From the NCBI GenBank assembly GCA_021596325.1, contig JAKGDA010000006.1, positions 1,240,001 to 1,304,000 of the forward strand: DNA of 64,000 nt, read 5' to 3'. The position numbers and the translations under genes were made by a program. The DNA is from Parafenestella ontariensis (lineage: Eukaryota > Ascomycota > Dothideomycetes > Pleosporales > Cucurbitariaceae). Of this stretch, positions 22,112 through 33,669 are shown piece by piece (the stretch's first letter is position 1; each line of letters opens with the position of its first letter). The notes under the pieces were generated by a model. It had not been told where the DNA came from, searched no databases, and saw nothing but the letters and a program-made list of their open reading frames with translations.

Positions 22112-22166
22112 GAGATGAGATGATGAGATCGGCGAGATGAGACGACGAGATCGGCGAGACGAGATG
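22112..22166. repeat. 22-bp tandem repeat, about 2.5 copies
   Basis: Unit 1 is 22112-22133, unit 2 is 22134-22155, and a partial third copy runs to 22166. The units start GAGATGAGA and end GAGATCGGC, with two differences between the full copies. Confidence 0.7.
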
Positions 22167-23940
22167 CTGAGGGAACTATCAGTAAGAAGATATAGGAACG
22201 TATACTTGGCCTTTCTTACTGATCTACGGGTAGGTGCATGAGATGATCTAGCGCCGACAAGCCTTGCCGTAGACATTAGGACCGCACGAACGCTGGCCGA
22301 GAGGTGTATGGGCTCCTCACAAGCTCAAGCTCGACTGACGAGCAAGACCTCGATAGACAGCAACCGGAGTTTAGGCTCTGAATGCAACGTCTGCTGCCAA
22401 TTATGGTCTCCAAACTGGTCCGGAAAATGGCGGTCCTCCCCGCACCGGCGATGTCCTGGTGTCCGAGGCGGTGAGCCATTCTTCGAGTCTCCTGAGGCCG
22501 AGTATATCGAGTCCGGTGAGGGCAGCGAGTAGTAACGCGAGGACGCGGCGCGTCTATCGATGATTGCGGTTGATCGAGAGGGAGCGAAGATCCTGCGGCG
22601 GTGTCAGCGTCCGCTGTGACCTCCCGTCGGGAGCCTGCATCCCCGACAGTCTAGAGAGGTTGTGCGCTTACAAGGAGACATTTCCGGAGTTTGCGATAGT
22701 CCTACTGGTGCAAGGCCTGGCCTGTGGTGTGGTGTGTAGTCATCGCGCGCCCCGCTGCAGGAAGCGGCGATACGAGGCCGCCTCTTTCTCGTTGTAACCC
22801 CTTGGCGAAGGAGTGGTCACGATGCTTGAAGCGAGCAAAGAGACAGATGTGTCAGCGCAGACCTACCGCCGGGTCTGACGACCCCTATGTAGCGCTGGAC
22901 GTGGTGTTGAGTGGCCGTCTTGTTGTGGCTTCTGAGCTCTTCCCTCTCCGCCAATCTCACCCTCCGCCAGCATGGTTCATCAGTAACGATTGCAAGCTCG
23001 CGATAGAGATGGACACCTAGATCCTGGGTGAGAGTTTGAGTACGTGTTAGTGCTGGCGTCGAGGTGGGTGATCGTGGGTGTGGTGAGGTTATGGGTGAGG
23101 GAGTCGCGACCGAGTTCCTAGCGTTCGCGCGTCAGGGCAAGGAATCACCCCTCTCCGGCCACAAGAAGAACAACGACAGTGGCAGCCAGCTCCCTATCGT
23201 ACTCGCGAGGACCATCTCATGCAGGCGACCTCCCTCAGCTGGTCTGGTTCAGAGGTCTAGTTCAGATCAATGGCGGCGGAGACGGCTGCACCAAGGAGAT
23301 GGCGGGGAAATGGTTAACGCGCCTCCGACAACAGCGACAGCACGACGACGACAACCTCAGCGGCCTCGCATAGCATGCGCAGAGCAAGCCACGTACCATG
23401 GCAACCTCATCAACTTTCCAGAAATCTGATTGAAGGTCTCTACGGTGCGCAATGGCTACCAATGGAATGGGATGAATGACCGACTCGAGCTTGAGCCGAC
23501 AGCTTGCGGCGCGGATTCGGTACTGCGAATGCAGCATTGGTAGTGCAATGTTGACCCTCGACATGGGACGGAATAGCGCACGAGTTGTGCACGATTTGTG
23601 CACGAAAAAAAAAATCGCAAGCCTAGAGTCACTGATTGGGGTGACAACGCAATGGGTGCATGGCGACCGTGGGCTCATTCACAAGCAACAACAACTAGGG
23701 CTCACTTTGGCACTCTACGCTCCCAAAGGAACGGTCGCCACGCCAATATTTGACGACTCTTGAATCCAACAAGTAGGGTCTATTTTTAGCGGGCGTTTCA
23801 GCCGTGCCGCCGCACGGGATTGTTTTTCGTAAAACCACGCCGCATTGCCACATCATCTGCTCGAAGGCTCTCTTCAACTTCTTTTCCCTCACCACCTCAA
23901 ACCAATTCTCCAGTACATGATTTAGGTTACAGTAAACGCA

Positions 23941-25651
23941 ATGGACACACTCCCGCCTGAAATATTGGCACACATCGTCAACAGTCTCCCGGAGTTCTGG
24001 TATTCGAGGAGTAAATTCGGTGCTCGACTTGCAGACTATAGCTCAATATCGCGAGCATGGAAAGCATCTATCGAGCGACTTACTTTCCGGCGCCTGAGCA
24101 TAACAACCGATGAGCTTGATGATTTCGCAGCACTCTTCAGCGGCGAAAAAATCTCGCGGTGGGCATATGTGACCTATGTGAGCGTTACATTCACCCTGCC
24201 AGTCCCACAAAACGATATGGGGTGCTGTCCCGTAGTACAACCTCCGGACCGAGAGGCTGATAGCGTCGCATTTTCCGCCTCCGTGGTCAAGCTGTTTACC
24301 ATACTGGCAGACCTAGCAGCTCGTACAACCGAAAAGCAGCCCTTGTCCCTTGGCTTCGATTCGGCCTACCGTCTTTCCAAGTTCCATAGCCCGAATGTCA
24401 CGTCCTTCACGAGATGCAAAGACCCAGATCGAACGCACTCGCGACGGGAAGTCCGAGAAGCTAAGGCAGTATCTGGGCAATTTGAGTTAATACAGGAAAA
24501 CATCATTCCGACACTACACAGCATCACCACCTTTGCGTCCCACACATGCTATTACCTACAGGACCTAAAGTCTACATGGATTCCAGGAATCGTTGCGAAA
24601 CTTCCTGATCTAGAGATATTGCGCCTTAGAACAGACGATCAATATGTTGACGGCCGACGTAAACGAATGGCACAAAGAGAATGTGAGTAACCCTACAGTT
24701 CCTCCGAGTCTAGTACTAATGATTACAGGCTTTGCTGCGTCCATTCGCAGTCTCGAGGGCAACAATCTACGCGAAATGCGATTGATGATCCAACACTCTC
24801 CGATGGAGAACGAGAATGTGCCCGTTCATAAGTTTGTCGACAATGACCAGTGGAGCAAGGAGACATGGTTCCGCATGTTCAACCACCTTGCCTCTCTCCC
24901 GAATCTCGCCGTTCTCCAACTACTTGGTGGACTCGTGATATGTCCCGAGTTCTTCCGGGGCATCGTTGATCATCCTGGCACCCCGTTTCCTTCACTCATC
25001 GAGTTTGAAATGCAATTTTCAGCTGATACAGCTGATGGAAGATGGTTTTATGAACGTGATGACGAAGCCTTAGAGAGATCTCGGAGCGACCCAGAGTATG
25101 ACGAGTTTTGGGAAGAGGAAGATGAGGACGACGACGATGCCGAATGGAGTTCAAACGCAGACTCTGACGGCTATGTCAGAGTTTTTGAGGATGAACCATT
25201 CAGGACCAATGTTGTCGGTCATAAACAGTTTCGATCGCTACCTAGCACGACCACTTTCTTGCCGTTCTTGATGGATGCCTCGAAAGCCGCCTTGCGAGTC
25301 CCTAATCTGCAAAAGTTCATCTTGAAGCTACTCGGCCATGGCCCGACGAAGAGCGCATATCTGGACTTTCCTATGGTAACCCGCGTGTTTGAGCTCTGGT
25401 ATCTAAAAGCTGGAATGCATCGAACCCGGCTGGACACGGTTCTTCCCAATCCGTACGTTCCTAGGGACGCAGCTTATCTGAATCAGGTTAGGCTTTATTG
25501 GCGTGTTGATGGTGTCAAACCTTGGGACGAAGTGCAAGCTGCATGGGGTGCCATTGCTGGACCGGACGCGAAGATCGTGTGGCTTGAAGAAGATCAGTGG
25601 ACAACACATGAAAACAACGCCTTCTCTGATGTTTACAATGGGGAATTTTGA
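23941..25651 (+). CDS. F-box-like protein
   Basis: Exons 23941-24682 and 24729-25651 give 554 residues; the intron has a GTGAGT donor and a TACTAATG branch site. The N-terminus MDTLPPEILAHIVNSLPE followed by SISRAWKASIERLTFRRL matches the F-box pattern (LP-x-E-[IL]-L ... W-x5-R-LF). F-box proteins link substrates to SCF ubiquitin ligases through Skp1 (family knowledge). The rest resembles the degenerate leucine-rich or helical substrate part of fungal F-box proteins, with no clear repeats. A strongly acidic run (EEEDEDDDDAEW, about residue 385) sits between the two halves. No signal peptide. It flanks the gene-poor stretch and appears intact. The substrate is unknown. Confidence 0.75.
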
Positions 25652-26071
25652 AGCAAGGGATAGTTGGAGTCGGGTTTGATCGTTATGCCAGAAGCATGTG
25701 TAGCCGCGGTACCGTTGTGGTAGGCTTCCGCTTTCAGGAGATATAGTGGAGCATTCGTTTCAATAGCGCACGAGCGAGGGAGATAGTGGAGGAACTATGA
25801 TTTCGTGAAAGCTGAGCTACAAAGAGTTGGAACCATACGAAGCTAACCTTGATACTCGTACACAAGCCTCGATAAAACGAATCTAACGCTATTTGAAACT
25901 CACAACCCTACGACTATACTGAATCAGAAGACCAAATCCAACGCAAGCCCTCCCCCTACAAGTTCATTGATTACAGCCGCCTAAAAAGTCGCCCACATTA
26001 GAGGTGATCTGCCATACCAGATATGCTTGAAGACACTACCCGGCAGCGGCCCCAATCCACCTTCCAACAGG
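25652..26071. other. Convergent gap
   Basis: Nothing beyond the probable 3' UTRs of the two flanking genes is seen. Confidence 0.6.
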
Positions 26072-28166
26072 CTAATCTAGCTTCAGCTCCGACTCCACTC
26101 GCTTCATGTTCTTATATGCATCTATCAACAGTTCCACTCTCTTGTCCATTGTCTTCTGATCCTTCTCATAGCCACAATTTGGGTCTTTCACTTCTCGCCT
26201 GAAAATACCACTGTAGTCCCACCTCTTCAATTTCGTAGTGACACCCGGATTACCTGTAAAGATTGCCAGCTTTTCGTCCATCGACTTTGTTAGCTTGTCC
26301 AAACGAGCTTTATGAGTTGTTTTCATCCAATCGAGCCACTCCTTCTTCAGGCCTCGCTGTTGGTAGGGTATGTCTTTGCCAGAAATGGGGTCTTTATGTT
26401 TCAGACCAGGGAGTACATCCCTCTCAAGGAACTCCCACGCCTCGCCTATGCGCTCCACTTGAGCACGCATAACCTCTTGGATGTATCTAAAGGTGAAAAA
26501 ATCATTAGCGCATGTTCCGGTCTGAAGAGAGATGGCCGGGTAGGGAGATCTTGTGCCGCTCCAAGACCTTAGGCGCGACATTGGAATAGGTATGTAGTGA
26601 CCCATGCTACTTCCCAAAGCTGAAGCAGGGCATGTCCCTGCGCGATCATACTTACGGCTGGTTGTGGTACTGTGCTATACTCATCATAGTCATGAACTGA
26701 TAGATAGCCTTGCATTTCCCCCTGTTTTCGGGCCATGTCTGCATGCTCTTAGCCTTGAAATATTTATTTTCAAAGAGCCATTCCAATGTGCCAGAGTTCG
26801 CCTCAACCTTACTCATGGTGTTACTAGTTCCTTCGACGATTGGTGTTTTGAAAATGTCATTGCCGATCCAAACCTGCGACTGTCAATTGAGGCTTCAAGA
26901 AGGAGTCAGAATCTTACGTCTGCTTTCCTGCCATTGGCGTCCTGGTTCAAGAGCACTAGCTCATACTCCCATGGATTGGGAGGTTTACCACGGGCGGTTC
27001 CCGGCCACTGGAAAGCTGCACACAAGAATAGAGTTAGCTGAGTCTCTCTTTGATAAGGAATTGAGGGTAGGAAGGATAATGAGCGCGAATATATAGACCG
27101 GCTTCAGCGCCGTTGAAGCAACGCAAAGTGCTACTTGAGTAGTACCTCACGTGACTCTTAGCGCCGAAACGAGGTTTTGTATCCATGCCCAAGCACGTAC
27201 AAATCCAATCAATTGCTCGAGGCTCTTTCAGGTCCTTGTTGGCCCATTTGTCAAACGCGTAGTCTTGATCCTCGTATTCGAAATGGTTATCTGTTCCTAG
27301 CTTCCCGTTGTTCTTAGCCACTCTGACCTTGTAGCTGGCCTTCGGCATCTTGCTGTCGACGAAAAATCGATACAAGTGCATGCAGCGACTGTTGACCCCC
27401 TTTGTACTGTCCGCATCAATGAAATCTTTCAACAATTGCCACTCAAGCACGTGTTCTGCGGAGTAACAGCGGTTCGGGTTGCCCTTGGGAGGATTCTTTC
27501 CTACTAGATCTTTGGTCCATCTCTTCTTGCGCAACTGCATCTCAAACCACTCCCTTTTGAGTGGCTCTGTAGGGTCGCCAGTATCGTACACCATTTCGTA
27601 CTTCTGTATTATTTTAGGCTTTCCGACGTGAATATGATTGTATGAGAACACTGACCTTTTCGAGGGCTCCAGGTCTAGGCCAGGTAGGCGAGATCAGAAG
27701 TATTCCCTTCATCTCTTTATTATTGATGGTGAATTTATCGCAGGATCTAGGAAGCTTCAGTCACCCTCTGGGTTGCAATCTTCAGTTAGGAGCGTACGTA
27801 CATTGTGTCTGGTTTTCTTGCCCTTCCCAGAAGGGTCCTCCTTTCTGGCACCTCTCCGTCTGGCACGTTTTCGCCTGCCGTATCTTCAGCATCTACATTC
27901 TCAGCTTCACACTGCATCATCCCATCTTCGGTCCACCCGGAGTAATCCAGGCAATCAGTCCCGCAATCATCCTGTCCTGCACGTGTTCGGATGTGCACGA
28001 CGTCTTCATCGCCCTCCTCTCGGACACTCAGAACTTCAAAATTTTCGAGGCCGAAGAAGCCGTCTGGCAGAAGGTGGGCGCTGGGGACAGCTTCAGCTGC
28101 AGCTTTCAGAAACAGGCCGCACGACGTGCAGATGTATAATGACAATAGAAAGTGAATGTTATGCAT
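26072..28166 (-). CDS. Secreted protein resembling GH18 chitinase C-terminal extension
   Basis: Six exons can be joined in frame: 28166-27802, 27746-27656, 27603 to about 27099, 27015-26918, 26873-26656 and 26486-26072, giving about 563 residues. The join after exon 3 is the least certain (weak GTCTAT donor). The N-terminus MHNIHFLLSLYICTSCGLFL is a plausible signal peptide. Then come DDCGTDCLDYSGW, SCDKFTINNKEMKG, YEMVYDTGDPTEP, RCYSAEHVLEWQLLKDFI and RCFNGAEA. The CS/CY-x-EHVLEWQLLK block and the Cys pattern recall the long C-terminal regions of killer-toxin-like GH18 chitinases of Dothideomycetes (from memory). No chitinase catalytic motif (DxxDxDxE) is present, so this is a stand-alone tail-like protein. 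Neighbours at 29.0 and 30.6 kb are also secreted. Its role is unknown; secreted interaction or toxin-related use is inference. Confidence 0.6.
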
Positions 28167-28963
28167 TGTGCTAGAGGTAGGGAGTGAATTGATACCAGTG
28201 ATCTCTCCGTTCACTTATTGACTTTATGACTTTTCTCTCTTGGTCGCCATTTTGTTGACCATAGATGGTCTTCCCTCGAGAATGCCTTGCTTAGCGCTGA
28301 GGCGAGGCGCATAACCGCGCCGCCCCCAAAGCATGCACACTCCACCTCGCCACACTCCTAGACTTTCTATATACGCCACGACATCAGAGGAGGGATCAAT
28401 GTTGGCTGTGGAGTGATAGCCATACCGAGACGTATCGGCGTTTAATCTACCATCTATGTTTGGAGGAAACCTTGCGCACGGCGCGGAGTTGTAAGAGTTC
28501 GTTTGGTTGGTAGGATTAAAATTAACGCCCGGAAGGGGCCAAGAAGCATAGATAAACTCGGTTCAGCATTCTGTGGACTGGTAGAGCGTTTTGCCGATGC
28601 AGGTGAAGCGGCAGTAATGGCGATAGTACGAGGCAGTTTTCGATGACCATGCTGTGACAATGTGATCACGGCATTTTTACTACCCACGCCTCAGTGCCTC
28701 AGCATAAACCTATGTCAAACAGGGTAAAGATACTAAGACCTCATTACTGGAAGAGATGCAGGAACATGTTGCGCCGACTGCGCATAGCCCGGTTTCTATA
28801 TTTTCACTACTGTAATAACATATTCCGAACATGTTTGGCAGTAACATCATTGAGAATATCTAGCAAGAAGTACTAACAGTTTTCTATAAAGGAAATCTCA
28901 ATAAAATTCCCGAAAATTTTACTATCCGTCCCAGTTTTCAACAGGACCAACTTCGCCATCGCC
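28167..28963. other. Intergenic, AT-rich 3' half
   Basis: Promoter region of the GH18-tail-like gene plus the 3' flank of the small secreted protein gene. The part from 28700 to 28960 is AT-rich. No gene is seen. Confidence 0.55.
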
Positions 28964-29466
28964 TTACTCCAGTGAGCATCCTGGCTCGTCTACGCACATA
29001 TCCCACACCGACCAACTCTTATAGTCAGAAGGGTTATTTGGCAATCTCGAAGAGCAGCCTGCATCCAACCATGCATTATCGATGACATTGTCGGGGTTGC
29101 AGTCATCGGTCGTGAAAAACACGACATACTGGGACGCACCAACTGTGTCCTTGGCCGCAGCTGCGATAGCCTGCTCTTTCATTCCACCTCTGTTGTTTAT
29201 CTGAAGCTCAATCTCAAAGTCGCCTCGTTTGTAGCAGTCCATTGGTAAAGCGTAGAGCTTTCGTATCACTAAGAATGGAAGTTCAATTAGCGACTTCTTA
29301 TAACGAGAAGACACATTGTGCCGGTTCTATCTCTGGAATGATATGATTGAGGGCTCTGCTTACAGTTGGTGCCGCCATGACAGTCTTTGTTGTCCCAAAT
29401 CTCGACGTCAATGCATGACACTCCAGAGAGTAGGAGCACGGCGGGAAGGACATGCGAAAGTAACAT
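28964..29466 (-). CDS. Small secreted cysteine-containing protein (effector-like)
   Basis: Exons 29466-29364 and 29268-28964 join through a GTAAGC donor and TTCTTAG acceptor to give 135 residues. The N-terminus MLLSHVLPAVLLLSGVSC is a signal peptide of about 18 residues. The mature part has six cysteines: NKDCHG, MDCYK, DDCNP, AGCSS, DMCVD and PGCSL, which could form three disulfides. There is no known domain that I can see. Small size, secretion signal and even cysteine count are the usual marks of fungal effectors or antimicrobial proteins, but these marks are not specific. The first exon is too short to stand out alone, so the gene is easily missed. It lies between two larger secreted-protein genes. 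Confidence 0.7.
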
Positions 29467-30591
29467 GGTCGCTTTTGAGCTTTTTGTTAGCCGTGGGTAC
29501 TGCTGAGAGATAGAGCCAGCTGTACATACTGTGATGCGGGCTTTTTGCTGTCGAAACTGACGTAAGTCTTGGAGAACTCTTGAGTGGCAAGTGATAGTTA
29601 GAGCTTAAGCCAGATTAACGGGTTTCAGGAGCGGAATCCAGTCACTGGCCTTTGGATGGTATCACACTTGTGTTTATGATAAACACAACCTTGAAAGTGA
29701 TAAATACGGAGAGGAAGTGGCAAGAATAAGGTCGTAAAGGAGTTGCCTCGCTAAAATTATGGTAGGATTTAGAGGCACGGCAAGGCTAACTTTGATTCTA
29801 AGGAACGCGAATGCGAATGTTGGTTTACTTGTTAGCGCGCGATGTACACACCAACATGCGGCGTACAATGTCGACTGGGCGTCGACGTCCGAGAACCAGC
29901 GATCCTACATGACTACGCCACTTTGCCACCTCAAGTCTATCCCTGCGAATGTTCGAGTCGCACAAACCACTGTGTTATTTGCACACAAACCTCCATTGTG
30001 TTTACTTTCTATAGGTCTAAGCGGCGCTTCTCGCTTCTCGCCTGGTTCCTAGCAGGGTTTGCTTTGCCGGATGAAACTTGGTCAATTATATCGGTCTTCA
30101 CGAGTGAGACAAGATAGTGTCTGGCTTTCATCCTTCGCGGCGAAGGTTTGGCAAAGCAGTCATGCGCCATCTCACGCGGCGAAGGTTTCATGAAGACTCC
30201 GATGGCATCTTTTGCGGCACACCTCACAGGACGGCCCGCACATCATTTTCTTGCGCCATGAGAGCCGTTATTTCGAGTGCCAGTTCTTGCGGCGAGGTTT
30301 TCTGAATCCCCGTAGGCTCTAAGTTCAGCCCCAAACGAATATTAATGCACGTTTGAGCCAGCGCTTGTGTTGGGGAGGCCCCACAAGGCACAGCTTCTGG
30401 GTTGAATGCATGCTCGGGAACTACCTAGACATTCATGGTAAGAAGAAAGCAGACTGTGAGATGCATCCACCGGTGGCTCAGTATATCGGGATGTAATGAT
30501 ATATATATAGGTTTTGAATGCCAGGAGAACGAAGTTCTCTGCACTACAATCAGAAGCAGCTCAAATCCTTCCTCATTCTTTGATTTACACC
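29467..30591. other. Divergent promoter region between two secreted-protein genes
   Basis: About 1.1 kb without a supported gene. The 14-mer CGCGGCGAAGGTTT occurs twice (30136-30149 and 30175-30188), with a degenerate third copy near 30289. A short AT run (ATATATATA) near 30500 could serve as a TATA region for the gene at 30592. Confidence 0.5.
30136..30188. repeat. Two direct copies of a 14-mer, 39 bp apart
   Basis: CGCGGCGAAGGTTT at 30136-30149 and 30175-30188, and GCGGCGAGGTTTT near 30289. It lies upstream of the cysteine-rich precursor gene; it may be a minisatellite or a regulatory element. Confidence 0.5.
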
Positions 30592-32280
30592 ATGGCCTCG
30601 AAAATAGTACTCAAAGCTCTTACTTGTCTCTGCTTACTGACCCAAACATCCTTTTCCATGCCCTCGTTTGACCATGGCGCTCTTTTGCCACTTGGAAGCG
30701 TTTTGAATCCTAGGTCAGCACCATTTGAGATCCGAGGTGTGTACGGCGGCCGCAAGAAACGTTACATCGTGGAGAGAGAAGAAGCTGCATGCTCCAGAGA
30801 GTGCAAAGAGAAACCCATCTGTCTACCTACAATTGGCGAGATCATCAAGGACTGCAAATGTCAGAAGTGTCCCACCGGAGTGCCTGCGCTCAGCGGGGAC
30901 AAGTGCGAGGACAGCTGTCCACAAGGTACGGTGACATTCCTAGATCTTATTGGAACTTATTGACACTGTGTTCCAGGTCAAGAGAAGAACGATAAAGGGG
31001 GATGTTGCCCTGCGGGCCAAAAGCCAAAGGCGAAGGGCGACGGGTGCGAAGCCAAACAGAATGACAGTGACAAGAAGGGCGGATGCCCGGGCGACACAGT
31101 CCTCGACCCCAAAGAGGGGTGGGATCCCAAACCCGGAGATCTCAAATGCCAAATCGACGACGAGAAGGACTGCCCAAAGCCCAAGATCCCAGCGACCCGC
31201 CCTGCAGGGACAGAGAACGACGCTTCCTATAAAGTAGATTGCGGAGAGCCGGATAAGGATGAGAGCAAGAGACCCAAATGTGACGCAAAGTCGCAGTACG
31301 TAGATGTCTTCGTGGATTCTGAGGGAAAGGCTATCGAAAGCTGCAAGCAGACGAAGAAATACCACGATCGGAAACTGGGCAAGCCTACGAATAGCGATAT
31401 CCGGGCCAGGATCAAGGAGAAATTCAACAAGCTCAAGCCTGAGTACGACAAGAAGGATCAAGAGAGAAAGGACTCCCTCAAAAGATTGAAGGAACTCCAA
31501 GAGCAAAGAGATAAAGATATAAAAGACAGGGATGAGAAGATAAAAGAGGTCAACGACAAGAAAAAAGAACGTCAGGCCAAATGTGCCACTCCGATTGCAC
31601 TTCTATTAGGTGCCGTCTTCAATGAAGCAACGAAAACAAGGCGCGATGGAGAGGAACATCCTTATGATTGGACGACCGATTATTTCGATGAGGAATTTGT
31701 TGGTTCGGATGATCGTCTCAAAGAATGGCCTACAGAAGTTGATGTCAATCAGATCTCAGCCGACATCGATACAGAAGCGTTCTTGAAAAAGTGGGATGAG
31801 TACATCGATGATCATAAACGGGTCGGTCATCCATGCAATTTTGTTGGGAAGCGGTCACTCGACCGCCGATGCTCACAAAAGAGATCCTGGGAAGAATGGT
31901 CTGACGACGTCAATCTGGAGACTGGTTCCAGCAATACTACCTCCTTGCTCGAAAGAGAAGTTGGGGCCCTGCATTATCCAGGTGCGACTTCCCGAGACGT
32001 CGAAGAGCTTGAGAAAAGGAATCCTTTTGTGTTGCTCTTTGGTATCCTTGCCCAATTTGGCGGGAGGCTAGCAGTGCAAGTCGCTGCTCGCGCGACGGCC
32101 ACGGTTGCTGCAAACTCGCCGCGGCTTGCGAACCTTCTGAAGACTCCAGATAGGCTTTTCCAGATTGCAGCAAAAGGACAAGGAACCAAAGCTGGCACCA
32201 AGGGCATGGAGAATGCTAAGGTAGCCATCAAAAAGGATTACCAGAGATGGTTGAAGTGCCTGAAGGATGGTATACCTTGA
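30592..32280 (+). CDS. Secreted cysteine-rich precursor with Kex2-type sites
   Basis: Exons 30592-30925 and 30977-32280 give 545 residues. The start MASKIVLKALTCLCLLTQTS is a signal peptide. Residues about 67-140 are cysteine-rich (CSRECKEKPIC, CKCQKC, CCPAGQK). A strongly charged coiled-coil-like region follows (KELQEQRDKDIKDRDEKIKE). Dibasic Kex2-type sites occur at about 54-57 (RKKR), 403-404, 413-414 and 458-459 (each KR). Cleavage at the last one would release an 86-residue C-terminal peptide that begins NPFVLLFGILAQFGG, is rich in Ala/Val and ends WLKCLKDGIP. The layout resembles fungal secreted preproproteins processed in the Golgi. I do not recognise the C-terminal domain; a toxin-like or membrane-active role is only inference. 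It neighbours two other secreted-protein genes. Confidence 0.7.
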
Positions 32281-33669
32281 GCAGCTTGTACGTTTACTCT
32301 TAATGAGGGTGTTCAGAACATGTAGTTGTCACTGTATTGCGACTTAATGTCGGTGGTATGCGTCTTGCGGGTGCTGAAATCTTGCGTGGCGTTTGGGATG
32401 CGTAGATATATGCCGTGTTGACACGCAATTATTCAGAGATCACTCAATTCAAAGATTGCTATGTTCCAGGTTCGTATTTCCAAGTTTCATGCCGTGCCAT
32501 ATCTGCGAGTTCAACTGTGTGTATTCGTGACTGTTCTCACAGAAACAAATCTCTGTTATTAAGGGTGATATATCCTAACATGCAGGTGTCTCTACAACAT
32601 CTGGTCCCAACGTACCCACCCCCCTATCCACAGCAACTCGTGACATTTCATCCCTCGCTACCATGTAATCAAGGTCTCCAGAACCATCTTTCATTTATCA
32701 ACCGCCAATCACTCGTACATAGCCCCCTCTCTTCTTCCTCCCCCTCATGTACATTCTCCCAACCAACTCTCTTTCATTCCCAACACATCCCACCAGACCT
32801 TTAAAAGCACTTCCCAACAACTATACTAACGTCTCTTAATCTGGTCTTCCCCCTTTTCATTCCTGAATTTCCGTCCTCAGGCCTCACGGATGCAAAATTC
32901 AGCCTTCACTGCACCAAGCAACTCTCCTCATGATTTTTGGACGTAATCAACCACCCATTTCATCGACGAAAGGACCGTCCGAGTGGCACATTATGAGGAA
33001 TTAGTCGTGGTTCAAGGCAGTATTGTCTTTGCTCGCGGCGGGTGAAGGCGATGAGTTCGGGTTAGGGGCTCCAGCGCATGTAGCGAATGCGTTTTGCGTC
33101 GCGATTGTAGGAGAGATTGCTGTGGAAGATAGGCCATTGAGCTATTGCAGGGTGGATGTGTGAGTTATTTGCAGACAAGATGTTCATTTAGTTCGGGCTT
33201 GTTAATGCAGTGTCGGTGTCATGGGATCGATGATGTGACATGTTGCGTTGCGTATGAGCCGGCAGCGTCAAATTCCATTAGATAGCAGCGTTGATACAGA
33301 TCACACATTACGTCAAAACGAGAGGCGTGATTGGCATAAATCTTTCGTTCACCGTTTTAGGAACTACACTTAGATCAATAATGATTCCAAATAAAGAGAG
33401 CGTATACGCTTTTACCGTGTAGGGCATATATCATCTCAGTAATAGCCAGACCCAATTGCATCGGAGAAGCAGCGTAATTTACAAGTGACCATCACGCCAG
33501 TGGAAAAATGCAATCATTTCCAAGGCAACAGCTGTGATCAAAATATTCGAAAGTTATTCTGCGCACTCATAACATACTAAACAATGCTGTAACGCATTCG
33601 GACGATCACACCATTTGCTCTTCAACCCGTTCAGCCGTCGAGTACGTCCACGCTCCCTAATCTGCAGTT
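32281..33669. other. Intergenic, no supported gene
   Basis: An open frame at 32415-32804 is low in protein-like composition (S/P/H-rich from pyrimidine-rich DNA) and I do not call it. A pyrimidine-rich tract runs from about 32600 to 32890. Confidence 0.55.

Larger units (their letters stand above)
15920..23940. other. 8-kb gene-poor stretch, probably decayed sequence
   Basis: No frame over about 140 codons occurs, and no intron chain gives a convincing protein. Short protein-like pieces appear on the minus strand, for example 20273-20058, 20690-20530 and 19890-19760, each ending in stops or frame changes. The base composition is balanced, without the AT-rich look of heavy RIP. A 22-bp minisatellite lies at 22112-22166, and a reversed GTGAAGGAGA copy at 16723-16732. 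I cannot identify LTRs, a transposase or a reverse-transcriptase motif. It may hold old transposon or gene remnants. Confidence 0.5.

Noticed and set aside
22031..22276. An 81-codon minus-strand frame across the minisatellite
   Set aside because: Most of it is the translated repeat (Ser/Arg-rich); not a gene.
32415..32804. A 129-codon plus-strand frame
   Set aside because: Composition follows a pyrimidine-rich tract; no domain, signal peptide or intron partner.
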